This document shows, piece by piece, positions 31,172 to 39,793 of a stretch of DNA of 64,000 nt; position 1 is the first letter of the stretch, and each line of letters starts with the position of its first letter. The stretch spans positions 102,406 to 166,405 of the forward strand of contig NZ_JBJKOP010000008.1 in assembly GCF_046707225.1 (NCBI RefSeq), read 5' to 3'. A model generated the notes under the pieces. It saw nothing but the letters and a program-made list of their open reading frames with translations. It made no database searches and had not been told where the DNA came from. This DNA comes from Caproicibacter sp046707225 (GTDB taxonomy: Bacteria; Bacillota; Clostridia; Oscillospirales; Acutalibacteraceae). The position numbers and the translations under genes were made by a program.

Positions 31172-31200
31172 ACAATACCATGTACTTATCAGCTTGTCAA
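31172..31200 (-). promoter_or_regulatory. Promoter of the sdpR-sdpI-yhfC operon
   Basis: Minus strand TTGACA, 17-bp spacer, TATTGT, four bases upstream of the operator. Confidence 0.75.
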
Positions 31201-31368
31201 GGTTCATATACTGCCATGATTTCACGACCTTCCGCGCGGACTTGCCGGTTGGATTTCAATGTGGTATGACAGCGGAAAGCAGTACGAATCACTGCGGGAA
31301 CCTAGGAAAAGCTCCTTGAAGCGGATTGTGGCCGGAGCTTCGACAGACTTGAAAACATAAAATACGGG

Positions 31369-31397
31369 TTGTCTTTTCAGGAAGGATAGGGTATAAT
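31369..31397 (+). promoter_or_regulatory. Promoter of the SRP RNA
   Basis: TTGTCT, 17-bp spacer, consensus TATAAT, about 26 bp before the mature RNA's predicted 5' end. Confidence 0.75.
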
Positions 31398-31422
31398 AGC
31401 AACGTGATCTTTAACACACGCA

Positions 31423-31618
31423 GGAGAAAGCAAGGCAGAAATGCGTGCGATGGGATATGCGGCCGGGCGGGCTCTGTGCGGCGGGGCGCCGTGAACCATG
31501 TCAGACGGGGAACCGAGCAGCATTAAGCGGAGTTGCTCCGTGCGACGCAGTTAAGTCTGTTCGTCCGCATATCCAATCGCATGAGCGCCGCGGCATCGCG
31601 GCCTGTCTTGCTTTCCGT
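31423..31618 (+). ncRNA. ffs: Signal recognition particle RNA
   Basis: The SRP S-domain tip is recognisable: G-T-G-A-A-C-C-A-T-G-T-C-A-G, a GGAA-type tetraloop in CGGGGAACCG and A-G-C-A-G-C-A, with the return strand T-G-C-T-C-C-G-T-G-C-G and G-C-A-G-T-T-A-A-G-T-C-T-G. The ends pair as GGAGAAAGCAAGGCAG with CTGTCTTGCTTTCC. It targets ribosomes to the membrane together with Ffh. Position directly upstream of dnaX is the usual one in Firmicutes. Exact ends and the Alu part were not modelled. Confidence 0.88.
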
Positions 31619-31639
31619 TTTGGAGGGCGGTGATTTGGC

Positions 31640-33292
31640 ATGTATCAGGTGCTTTACAGAAAATGGAGGCCGAAGTCCTTTTCCGACGTAGTCGGCCAGC
31701 CGCAGGTCACTGAGACGCTGAAAAACGAACTGACGTCCGGCCGTGTCGCTCACGCGTATCTTTTTACCGGTTCCCGCGGAACCGGTAAAACCACCTGCGC
31801 GAAAATTCTGGCAAAGGCAGTCAACTGCCTGGACCCGAAGGACGGGGATCCCTGCGGGGAATGTGAAATCTGCCGCGGGATCGACGACGGGTCGGTCATG
31901 GATATCGTCGAAATCGACGCGGCTTCCAATAACGGAGTCGACAGCATCCGCACCCTGCGCGAAGAAGCAAATTTTACGCCTGCCGCGGCGAAATACCGGG
32001 TTTATATTATTGACGAGGTGCACATGCTCTCCGTCGGCGCGTTTAACGCGTTGCTCAAAACGCTGGAGGAACCGCCGGCACATGTGATTTTTATCCTCGC
32101 CACCACCGAGGTTCACAAGCTGCCGGCGACGATTCTGTCAAGGTGTCAGCGGTTTGATTTTCACAGAATACCGCCGCAGGAGATTGCCGAACGGCTTACC
32201 TATGTCGCGGAGCACGAGGAAGCTTCCATTGAACCGCAGGCGGCGCTTCTGATTGCCCGTCTGGCCGACGGCGCGCTTCGCGATGCGCTTTCAATTTTGG
32301 ATCAGTGCTTCGGCCGCGCCAAAACGGTGACAGAGGACGTTGTGGTGGAAACGGCCGGACTCGTCGGCCGGAATCATCTGTTTGAGCTGGCCGACGCGGT
32401 GCGCCGTCAGGATTCCGCCGCCGCGCTTGAGATGATCGACCGCCTGCACGCTTCTTCTAAGGATATGGCGAGATTGTGTGAGGAACTGTCCTCCCATTTT
32501 CGCAGCCTGATGCTGATTAAAACGATGAGAGAGCCCCGGTCGCTTCTCGCGGTGACTGATTCCGAATACGGTGAGCTGACGGAGCAGTCCAGGGCAATTT
32601 CGATTGAAACGACATTGCACGCGATTGACGCGCTGCAGGCGACACTTGAAAAAATGTTTCACGGCGGAGACCGGCGGGTTGAGTTCGAGCTTGCGATGAT
32701 GCGTCTTTGTTCGCCGCAGCTGGATACTTCTGCGCAGGCGCTGCTGCGGCGGATTGAGGCGCTGGAGCATGGAGTGCCCACGCAGCGGACAGCGGCGATG
32801 CCGTCCCGGCGCGCGGCGGCACCGGCACCGGCAGCTCAAAGAGAAGAGCCGGAACCGCCCGACGCGAGCGGATGCCCTGAAGCACCGGTGCCGGGGGACA
32901 TGGAAACGCCCCAAAAACGGCCTGTCTCTTCGGCGGAGCCGGAGCAGGTTATCGGTGAACTGAAAGCGGGCGCGGAACAGCTGGCCGAATGGCCGGAAAT
33001 CGTACAGGCCCTGAAAAGCTATTCTCACACGGTCGCGGCGGCGTTCACCGGTTCCACCGCTTATCTCAGCGGGGAGTACGTTCTGATCGACGCCCCGAAT
33101 GAAATTGCATTTAAATTACTTCGGAAACCCGAACAGCGCGAAAATATGCGTAAGGCGATTCAGCAGGTGACAGGCCGGACTTACAATCTCGGTCCATACC
33201 GGAAGCCGAAGAAGGACAGCCCGGAGGACGACCCGCTCGCACAACTGGCGCAGAAAGCGGAGAATCAGGGGATTCCGGTTGAAACGAAATAA
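31640..33292 (+). CDS. dnaX: DNA polymerase III gamma/tau subunit
   Basis: 550 residues. Clamp-loader ATPase: Y-R-K-W-R-P-K-S-F start, Walker A G-S-R-G-T-G-K-T-T, zinc cysteines C-G-E-C-E-I-C, Walker B I-I-D-E-V-H-M-L, sensor S-R-C-Q-R-F-D-F. A Pro/Ala-rich linker (about 375-430) leads to the tau-specific C-terminal domain that contacts the polymerase. GGAGGG lies upstream of the ATG. First gene of dnaX-ebfC-recR, an order widely conserved in bacteria. Confidence 0.98.
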   Translation: MYQVLYRKWRPKSFSDVVGQPQVTETLKNELTSGRVAHAYLFTGSRGTGKTTCAKILAKAVNCLDPKDGDPCGECEICRGIDDGSVMDIVEIDAASNNGVDSIRTLREEANFTPAAAKYRVYIIDEVHMLSVGAFNALLKTLEEPPAHVIFILATTEVHKLPATILSRCQRFDFHRIPPQEIAERLTYVAEHEEASIEPQAALLIARLADGALRDALSILDQCFGRAKTVTEDVVVETAGLVGRNHLFELADAVRRQDSAAALEMIDRLHASSKDMARLCEELSSHFRSLMLIKTMREPRSLLAVTDSEYGELTEQSRAISIETTLHAIDALQATLEKMFHGGDRRVEFELAMMRLCSPQLDTSAQALLRRIEALEHGVPTQRTAAMPSRRAAAPAPAAQREEPEPPDASGCPEAPVPGDMETPQKRPVSSAEPEQVIGELKAGAEQLAEWPEIVQALKSYSHTVAAAFTGSTAYLSGEYVLIDAPNEIAFKLLRKPEQRENMRKAIQQVTGRTYNLGPYRKPKKDSPEDDPLAQLAQKAENQGIPVETK

Positions 33293-33307
33293 CAGGAGGA
33301 GATCACA

Positions 33308-33658
33308 ATGAAAGCAAGATTGCCACAGGGATACGGCGGAGGCGGCGCGTCCAATCTGCAGCAGATTGCGCGTCAGGCGCAAAAGCTGCAGGAGCAAATG
33401 GCACAGACGACCCAGGAACTAGAAGAAAAGGAATACACGGCCTCTTCCGGCGGGGATGCGGTGCGCGCGACCGTGACGGGGAAGATGGAAGTGAAATCGG
33501 TTGAGATCAAACCGGAGGTTGTGGACCCGGAAGATGTTGAAATGCTTTCCGACCTGATTCTTGCCGCGGTGAACGAAGCGCTGCGTTCCGCTGCGAACGA
33601 CAAAACGGAACAAATGGAAAAAATCTCGGGCGGGCTGAATGTTCCGGGGTTCTTTTAA
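33308..33658 (+). CDS. YbaB/EbfC nucleoid-associated protein
   Basis: 116 residues. A central helical hairpin (L-Q-Q-I-A-R-Q-A-Q-K-L-Q-E-Q-M) and the sheet segment A-T-V-T-G-K-M-E-V-K-S-V-E-I-K-P-E-V-V are the family signature. The dimer binds DNA and is thought to support recombination repair with RecR. It lies 15 bp after dnaX and 3 bp before recR, clearly one operon. AGGAGG ribosome site. Confidence 0.96.
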   Translation: MKARLPQGYGGGGASNLQQIARQAQKLQEQMAQTTQELEEKEYTASSGGDAVRATVTGKMEVKSVEIKPEVVDPEDVEMLSDLILAAVNEALRSAANDKTEQMEKISGGLNVPGFF

Positions 33659-33661
33659 GCG

Positions 33662-34270
33662 ATGCCGGCCTATCATATTCCGCCCCTGTCACGTCTGATC
33701 GACCAGTTTGAGCGGCTGCCGGGCATCGGCGGCAAAAGCGCGCAGCGGCTTGCCTACTATGTGCTCGGCCTTTCCGACGACGGCGTCAAGGAATTGTCGG
33801 ACGCGATTCTGGAAGCGCACAAAAAAATCCATTACTGTAAAGTATGCTGCAATCTGACGGATGAGGAGCTTTGCCCGATTTGCCGCAATCCCGCGCGCGA
33901 TCATTCCGTGATCTGTGTTGTGGAGGATCCCCGCGACGTGATCGCTCTGGAGCGCACCCACGAGTTTAACGCGGTCTACCATGTCCTTCACGGCGTCATC
34001 TCCCCGCTGAACGGAATCGGACCCGATCAGTTGTGTGTGAAAGAACTGCTGGCCAGAATCGGGAAGACAGACCCGAAAGTCACAGAGGTTATCATGGCGA
34101 CCAATCCGACCGTTGAAGGCGAGGCAACCGCCATGTACATTTCACGGCTTTTAAAGCCGCTCGGCGTGAAGGTTACGCGCCTTGCCTACGGAATTCCCGT
34201 CGGGGGAGACCTGGAATACGCGGACGAATTTACGCTGACCCGCGCGCTGGAGGGCCGAAGCGAAATCTGA
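33662..34270 (+). CDS. recR: Recombination protein RecR
   Basis: 202 residues, full length. N-terminal helix-hairpin-helix (L-P-G-I-G-G-K-S-A-Q-R-L), C4 zinc finger (C-K-V-C-x-N-L-T-D-E-E-L-C-P-I-C) and a Toprim domain (I-C-V-V-E-D-P-R-D, later T-N-P-T-V-E-G-E-A-T) with the Walker-like R-L-A-Y-G-I-P-V-G-G-D-L-E-Y at the end. RecR clamps with RecO/RecF to load RecA at gaps. Last gene of the dnaX operon. Confidence 0.98.
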   Translation: MPAYHIPPLSRLIDQFERLPGIGGKSAQRLAYYVLGLSDDGVKELSDAILEAHKKIHYCKVCCNLTDEELCPICRNPARDHSVICVVEDPRDVIALERTHEFNAVYHVLHGVISPLNGIGPDQLCVKELLARIGKTDPKVTEVIMATNPTVEGEATAMYISRLLKPLGVKVTRLAYGIPVGGDLEYADEFTLTRALEGRSEI

Positions 34271-34271
34271 A

Positions 34272-34308
34272 TCCCGCCGGTTTACATAACTCTTGACAAC
34301 CGGCGGGA
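34272..34308. repeat. Inverted repeat overlapping the smpB promoter
   Basis: TCCCGCCGGTT / AACCGGCGGGA around a 15-nt loop directly after recR. It has no U run and its right arm begins at the last base of the smpB -35 box, so it may act as a weak terminator, an operator, or both. Confidence 0.55.
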
Positions 34309-34321
34309 AATATGATATTCT
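34293..34321 (+). promoter_or_regulatory. Sigma-A promoter of smpB
   Basis: TTGACA, 17-bp spacer, TATTCT, 27 bp before the smpB start. Confidence 0.75.
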
Positions 34322-34348
34322 CTAATTCCCGGGGAAAAGGGGCTTTTT

Positions 34349-34813
34349 ATGCAGAAGGATTCTTTCAAAACGATTGCGAAAAATAAAAAAGCCTATCATG
34401 ACTACTTTGTAGAGGAGAGCATGGAGGCCGGCATCGAGCTTTGCGGGACAGAGGTGAAATCCATGCGCAATGGTCAGGTGAATCTGAAGGATGCCTGGTG
34501 CGCGGTCGACAACGGGGAACTGCAGCTCAGGGGAATGCATATCAGCCCGTATGAACACGGAAATATCTTCAACCAGGATCCGATGCGGGTTCGCCGTCTG
34601 CTGATGCATAAAAAGGAAATCCTGAGACTGTTCGGACTGGTCAAGCAGGACGGATACGCGCTGATTCCTTTGTCCGTCTATCTGAAGGGCTCGATGGTCA
34701 AGGTACAGGTTGGCCTTTGCAAGGGCAAAAAGCTGTATGATAAACGTGCCGATATGGCGGCAAGAGCGGCCAAACGCGATATGGAGCGCGCCATCAAGGA
34801 CCGTAACCGTTAA
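34349..34813 (+). CDS. smpB: SsrA-binding protein SmpB
   Basis: 154 residues, normal length. Conserved sequence from K-T-I-A-K-N-K-K-A-Y-H-D-Y, G-I-E-L-C-G-T-E-V-K-S-M-R to the OB-fold M-H-I-S-P-Y-E-H-G-N and the basic tail D-K-R-A-D-M-A-A-R-A-A-K-R-D. SmpB binds tmRNA and places it in the decoding site of stalled ribosomes (trans-translation). Its partner ssrA begins 12 bp after the stop, so both are probably made from one promoter. Confidence 0.98.
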   Translation: MQKDSFKTIAKNKKAYHDYFVEESMEAGIELCGTEVKSMRNGQVNLKDAWCAVDNGELQLRGMHISPYEHGNIFNQDPMRVRRLLMHKKEILRLFGLVKQDGYALIPLSVYLKGSMVKVQVGLCKGKKLYDKRADMAARAAKRDMERAIKDRNR

Positions 34814-34825
34814 TCTTCATAACAT

Positions 34826-35197
34826 GGGGATGTAAAGGCTTCGACGGGGATTGTCAACCAGGGTAAGCGAGTAGCGACGCGGAATGCTTTATTTTCGCAA
34901 AGCAATAATAAATGACAAAACTGAAAACGCTAACTATAACTACAATTATGGGATGGCGTACGCAGCCTAATTAGACTGCCGTTCTTACCGGGAGCACCGC
35001 GGCCCGGATAAGAGCGTCGATTAGCGGTGAACGTGAACCGGGGAACGCCTTTACCCCGGTCACGGCTCAAAGGCTACCAAAGCGCGAAGCCTGCCGTTGG
35101 GCGCCGCGCTGAGGGAATGTTAAATCACCGGCTACACTCGTAGAAGGCCCTGGCAAGCAATTCTCGGACACGAGTTCGACTCTCGTCATCTCCACCA
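34826..35197 (+). ncRNA. ssrA: Transfer-messenger RNA
   Basis: The 5' end GGGGATGTAAAGGCTTCGAC and the 3' end G-A-G-T-T-C-G-A-C-T-C-T-C-G-T-C-A-T-C-T-C-C-A-C-C-A form the tRNA-like domain, with encoded CCA. The tag frame most likely begins at AAT 34911 and reads NDKTENANYNYNYGMAYAA before TAA at 34968. It is unusually rich in Asn and Tyr and ends in the hydrophobic A-Y-A-A degradation signal. It rescues stalled ribosomes with SmpB. Confidence 0.95.
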
Positions 35198-35204
35198 TAG
35201 AAAT

Positions 35205-35243
35205 AAATAGCACAGATTCCTTTGTTTGGAATCTGTGCTATTT
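35205..35243 (+). terminator. Probable ssrA terminator
   Basis: Perfect 16-bp stem AAATAGCACAGATTCC / GGAATCTGTGCTATTT with a T-rich loop eight bases past the tmRNA; U run is weak. Confidence 0.7.
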
Positions 35244-35399
35244 CTATGCAATACCGCTATGCGTTGCATAGTCACTGTAGCGGTCTCTAGACATCCCGTA
35301 GCTAGTATGGAAGAGTATACCAGGGGGCCCTCTGTTCCAAAAGTGCGTTCAACGGAAGCTTCCCTTCCGCCGTGTTTTTCGTATGTTTTTCTTTCCAAT

Positions 35400-36610
35400 C
35401 TAGGTTTCGGAGCTCTGCTTCCGCTCCGTTTTATTTTTGAACTTTGAATCCGTCTTCGGCTTCCTGACCGCCAGATGGATTAGAAGAATCCCGGAAGCGA
35501 CCATCACGATGCCTCCGAAGATGGGATTCAGCGCGAAACAGATGAAAGTGACGAGGAGCGCCACTAAGATACTGCTCAGCACACGGAGCGCACTGACCGG
35601 CGACTGGCCCTTGACCTCTCCCGACTGGCCGTTGATCATGAACTTATACGTTTTGTTTTTGAATTGATAGGAAGAGACCCAGGCGGAAGCAAGACGCTCT
35701 TAAATGTCACGTTGCTGAAAGCCGTCTGATAGCTGAGGTTCCTCACCTCGTCCGCATGGAGCGACCGCGTAATCCTCGTCCTCAGTTCTCGGTCGATCTC
35801 GCCCTGAGCGGTTTTCCAGCAATCTTCCTTACTGATGCTGTTGTTCTCCGCCAGAAAGGAGTAGAGGTATTCCTTTTGATAAGGGACAAGCTCCGTCAGA
35901 TTGTACTTCAGTTTGATCAGCTTATCGTCGATGTTTTTGGAGGCGGGAATCAGGACGTCATCGAAGCTGTCGTCATAATGCCCGCTGACGGGGATCCAGC
36001 GCGTCTTCATTACCTGGCGCTCCTCCATCACCTGTTTCCCGTCGCGGTTGACCGAAACCATCTCCGTCACGAAATAATGTTTCCCGGCCTCAGCGGTGTA
36101 GTTTGAGCCTGTCGTACAGTCGTATGTAAAATGCGGGACGTAGACGCCGTAGATTCGCTGAAGGCGGTTCTGAACTCGCAGTGCCTTAGGAGCGTAGAAC
36201 CGGCTTTTCACCCAATCTTTGAAATATTGCTTCGCGGTATCCGAGGAGATTTTGAACGGAAGCACGGCTTCTGGTGCCACCTCGTCGGGATTTTCGCTCT
36301 CCGTCACCAACGGGGAGCCGCAGTAAGCGCAGACCTGTGAAGTGGCATTCGCCTCCGCGACCATACTGGAACCGCAGTTGCCGCAGTGAATGACCTTGGT
36401 CGCGACTCCCCAGTCCTTTCCGCTGCTGTGGGAAGCCAGAAAGATGCGCTCCTCAACGGTTGCGCCGGCTTTCCTCACGATTTCCTGATGCGCGCCACAG
36501 TAGGGGCACACCAGCATATTATCCTCCGGGCTGAAGACCATCTCTCCTCCGCAGGAGGGACATTTGATGTGCTCTCCGCTCACATCAGCCCCGTTGTTCG
36601 TTATGTCCAT
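35400..36610 (-). pseudogene. YdjG-like zinc-ribbon membrane protein gene with a frameshift
   Basis: The first part, from the ATG at 36610, has two zinc ribbons (C-P-S-C-G-G / C-P-Y-C-G-A and C-G-N-C-G-S / C-A-Y-C-G-S) and runs to S-V-L-L-P. There the frame derails into P-G-S-L-P-I-N-S and stops at 35636. Adding one base after L-L-P gives the natural continuation W-V-S-S-Y-Q-F-K-N-K-T-Y-K-F-M-I-N-G-Q-S and the two membrane helices encoded down to 35400. The downstream piece alone could start at ATG 35639, overlapping the stop by four bases. In Bacillus YdjG and YdjI work with PspA at the membrane under envelope stress. Broken gene, sequencing error or programmed shift are all possible. Confidence 0.8.
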
Positions 36611-36618
36611 ATATGATA

Positions 36619-37749
36619 TCACTCCACCTTATTCCCGCATGCCGGGCAGAATTTCGCTCCGCTTTCCAACTTTGCGCCGCAGTTCTTGCAAAATATCTCC
36701 GCCGCCTGGGGCGCACCGCACTCAGGGCAGAACTTCGCCTTTGCGGCGATCGCCGCCCCGCATTTTACGCATTTTCCCCCGGTCGGCTGGGCCTGCTTTC
36801 CGCACACGGGGCAAAATTTAGACCCTGCGGGAGTCTGCGCGCCGCAGTGAGGACACACCGAGCCCTGCTGCTGCGGCTGGGCGAAGGCCTGCGTGAAGAC
36901 GGAGCCCATCGCTGCGCCGGCGCCAAGGCCGACTCCCGCGCCGGCGAGCCCACCCGGATTTTTCGCGGCGTCTTTGATGGAATCCGCAGCCTGAAACTGG
37001 GCATACTGCTGTACGTTCCCGAACATGTTCACCGCCGTCCTCTTGTCCAGCATAGCCTCCACTTCCTGTGGAAGTGAGATGTTTTCAACGTAGAAGGAGA
37101 CGAGTGTCAGTCCAAACTCACTGAATTTGTCGGCCAGCTTCTGCTGCGCTTTTTCGCTGATCTCGTCGTAGTTCGCTGCGAGATCCAGCGCCGGGATCCT
37201 CAGCTCGCCCAGAAGATCCGTTAGGCCCGAGACGATCAGGCGCTTCAACTGTCCGGTGATACCCTGCGTCTCTGCCAGCCCGGAGGTGCCGGACACCTGC
37301 TTCATATAGTTCAGCGGATCACTTACCTTAAACGAATAGATCCCGTAAGCCCGCAGGCGCAGCATCCCAAATTCCGCGTCCCGAAGCATAATCGGGTTTT
37401 CGGTTCCCCACTTCTGGTCGGTAAACTGCTTTGCGTTAAAAAAGTAGACCTCAGCTTTGAACGGGGAATTGCAGCCGTAAGGCCAAGACCTCAGCTTCGT
37501 AAGAACCGGCAGATTTTCCGTGGAAAGAGTGTAAAGACCAGGGCCGAACACGTCGGCGGCTTTTCCCTCGTTGATGAACACGGCTGTCTGAGATTCCCGT
37601 ACTGTCAGCTTCGCACCCATCTTGATCTCTTTGCCTTGGACTGGGAACCGATACACCATTGTGTCTTCCGAGTCGTCGACCCACTCGATCACCTCGATGA
37701 ACTGGCTCTTTATAAAGTTCAGAATTCCCACACCATCATCTCCCAACAA
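36619..37749 (-). CDS. YdjI-like SPFH-domain protein with zinc ribbons
   Basis: 376 residues. The SPFH/stomatin-like part (about 25-270) includes F-P-V-Q-G-K-E-I-K-M-G-A-K-L-T-V-R-E-S-Q split by the family core, and F-V-E-N-I-S-L-P-type Y-V-E-N-I-S-L-P. A Gly/Ala linker follows, then three C-terminal zinc ribbons (C-P-H-C-G-A/C-P-V-C-G-K, C-V-K-C-G-A/C-P-E-C-G-A, C-K-N-C-G-A/C-P-A-C-G-N). Older annotation calls it 'virion core protein'. In Bacillus the YdjGHI complex recruits PspA to damaged membrane. Operon with the frameshifted ydjG-like gene, nine bases apart. Confidence 0.92.
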   Translation of the reverse strand: MLGDDGVGILNFIKSQFIEVIEWVDDSEDTMVYRFPVQGKEIKMGAKLTVRESQTAVFINEGKAADVFGPGLYTLSTENLPVLTKLRSWPYGCNSPFKAEVYFFNAKQFTDQKWGTENPIMLRDAEFGMLRLRAYGIYSFKVSDPLNYMKQVSGTSGLAETQGITGQLKRLIVSGLTDLLGELRIPALDLAANYDEISEKAQQKLADKFSEFGLTLVSFYVENISLPQEVEAMLDKRTAVNMFGNVQQYAQFQAADSIKDAAKNPGGLAGAGVGLGAGAAMGSVFTQAFAQPQQQGSVCPHCGAQTPAGSKFCPVCGKQAQPTGGKCVKCGAAIAAKAKFCPECGAPQAAEIFCKNCGAKLESGAKFCPACGNKVE

Positions 37750-38020
37750 AATTCACGCAAACATCCTTTTTATTTCGATTGCTATTATAATCCTTTTCCA
37801 TTTTTCTGTAAACTCGATTTTGCTTTTTCACTGCCCGGCGAGCCCCGGAGCCGCTTTCCATAGTACAAAACAGGGGAGATAAGCACCGGTAATAATTTGC
37901 GATAGATCCTGCTCCTTCCATTGTGTCATCCTGCAATGCCAACATCTACCGGTTGTTTTCATGCAAGCCGGTCAACTATAATAAATGGGTATTCTGCCTA
38001 ATTATTGAAGGAGCGTTACC

Positions 38021-39748
38021 ATGGCTTGCATAAAATGCGGCGGCCCCACGGAAAACAACAGGACGCTATGTGAAAAGTGTTCTGCGGAAAAGGAAAATAG
38101 AAATCGGAAAAGCCCTAAATGGAGGCCAGCGATCATTGCCCTCGCATCGGTTTTTGTTGTTCTGATCGGTGCTGCCGCGGTCGGCAGATTCTTTTTTGCC
38201 CGCGACGTTATGGAACTGATTCAAGGCAAGACCAGATATGCCCAAAACATTGAACTGGCAACGGCAAAGTCAAGCGTCGGGCAAATCGTTTCCGGCCTGG
38301 ACAAAGGCGTCGGTCTGTTTAAGAGCTACAGCAAGCCAAAAACAATGGATTCCGATTTACAGCTTAAGATGAAAGCTGAAGATCAGCTTTTGAAAGGTAT
38401 GAATCTGCCGGAGAAAAATTTTGCACCGGTTCAACAGGCACTGAGCTATCTCAACAGCCTAAAAGTGAACGTGAGAACCATTGTCGATGAAAAGGGCACG
38501 CAAACCAGCTTCACCGTGACCGACCCCTCCGCGCTGAAACTGACCGTGGATTCTCTGACGTACAGTGATGGGAAAATGTATCTCCATATGCCGGAACTTC
38601 TGGGAAAATACATACAGGTCGGGAATCAGCAGGGCTCCGGCATCAGTCCGTACAGTTTCTCCACGATAAAATACGACCCGGCAAAGCTGCGCGCTAGTCT
38701 GGAAAAGCTTGCCGCCGTCTATGTGGATTCCCTTTCCGCGGCGAAAATGAAGGCGGAAAACAATCAGAGCGTCACCGTTGACGGCGTAACGGTTCAGGGA
38801 CAGAAGCTGACGGCTTCCCTGACGGCGGAACAGACAGCGAAGATGGCAAAGGCAATCGCTCAGGCGGCCAAAAACGACGGTGACCTTTATGCTTTTGTAT
38901 CCGATAATTACAGCCTGTTTTCGGCGGTTGCCGGAAATCCGGAGCCTTCGCAAAAGCTAACCAAAGATGGTTACGGCAAGCTGATTGACGAGCTTTTGTC
39001 AAAATTGGATCTGGAAAAGGACGGCTCAGCTTTTTCGGCGGTTGCCTATCTTTCCCAGAACGGGGATCTCCTGGCCCATTCCTATGAATTCCAGACGACA
39101 ACAGACAAAGCGCAGCTGAATTATCTGATTAGCGACAAAAAATATGCAATTGAGTTTCTTGTGAATCAGAAAGAAGGCTTTGCTTTTACAAATACACAAA
39201 CAGGCGACGGGGCCGGGAAAATGCAACTGAAGATCAAAAACGAGCAGGAACCGAAAAACATCGGTGTTACCGTGAATTATTCCGGCTGTAAAACGGTATC
39301 GTTCCTGGGCTCCGATACGATGGCCGGAAAATTAGTCGTTTCGCTTTACGACCCGGATCACGAAATAGGGAAGTACATACAGCAGGCGGGTCTGCCGGAA
39401 GCCTTCAATCAACTGGATCAGTCAACTCTGACGTTGGAAAGCGTCCCGGATGGAGATAAACTCAACAGTACGGTTCAGCTTTCCATGCCCGGCCTTCTGT
39501 CGTTCTCTCTGACCGGAAAAACGAGCGGAGTTTCCGGCGGCGCATCCGTACAGACCCGGCCGGAACCGAATCAGGTAATTGACCCCGCCAAGGATGAATC
39601 CGGTGAGGCAATGAACGAGCTTCCCATAAACGGAATTAAATTTCTGGCTCAAACACTGAAAAAGGACCCGGAACTTGCCGCGGTGCTGTCCGGATTCGGA
39701 ATTTCCGAGGAGCAGATCGAACTGCTTGCCGCATTCGCTCAGGGGTAA
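38021..39748 (+). CDS. Membrane-anchored zinc-ribbon protein of unknown function
   Basis: 575 residues. An N-terminal cytoplasmic zinc ribbon (C-I-K-C-G-G ... C-E-K-C) is followed by one membrane helix (about 36-58) and a large extracellular part of alternating strands. GAAGGAG ribosome site. The zinc-ribbon-plus-helix design is common in Clostridia and often linked to envelope sensing. The next gene, encoding a giant leucine-rich-repeat protein, begins 45 bp downstream, so they probably form an operon. I recognise no domain in the outer part. Confidence 0.75.
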   Translation: MACIKCGGPTENNRTLCEKCSAEKENRNRKSPKWRPAIIALASVFVVLIGAAAVGRFFFARDVMELIQGKTRYAQNIELATAKSSVGQIVSGLDKGVGLFKSYSKPKTMDSDLQLKMKAEDQLLKGMNLPEKNFAPVQQALSYLNSLKVNVRTIVDEKGTQTSFTVTDPSALKLTVDSLTYSDGKMYLHMPELLGKYIQVGNQQGSGISPYSFSTIKYDPAKLRASLEKLAAVYVDSLSAAKMKAENNQSVTVDGVTVQGQKLTASLTAEQTAKMAKAIAQAAKNDGDLYAFVSDNYSLFSAVAGNPEPSQKLTKDGYGKLIDELLSKLDLEKDGSAFSAVAYLSQNGDLLAHSYEFQTTTDKAQLNYLISDKKYAIEFLVNQKEGFAFTNTQTGDGAGKMQLKIKNEQEPKNIGVTVNYSGCKTVSFLGSDTMAGKLVVSLYDPDHEIGKYIQQAGLPEAFNQLDQSTLTLESVPDGDKLNSTVQLSMPGLLSFSLTGKTSGVSGGASVQTRPEPNQVIDPAKDESGEAMNELPINGIKFLAQTLKKDPELAAVLSGFGISEEQIELLAAFAQG

Positions 39749-39793
39749 TGCCGCACCACGCGCAATAACGAATAGACATAGAAGGACGGAATT

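Noticed and set aside
31225..31360. Frame reading F-H-D-L-P-R-G-L-A-G-W-I-S-M-W-Y-D-S-G-K before the SRP RNA
   Set aside because: Might be a gene remnant, but there is no start, ribosome site or recognised family.
35186..35398. 70-codon minus-strand frame after ssrA
   Set aside because: Covers the tmRNA 3' end and its hairpin; no start signal or recognisable product.
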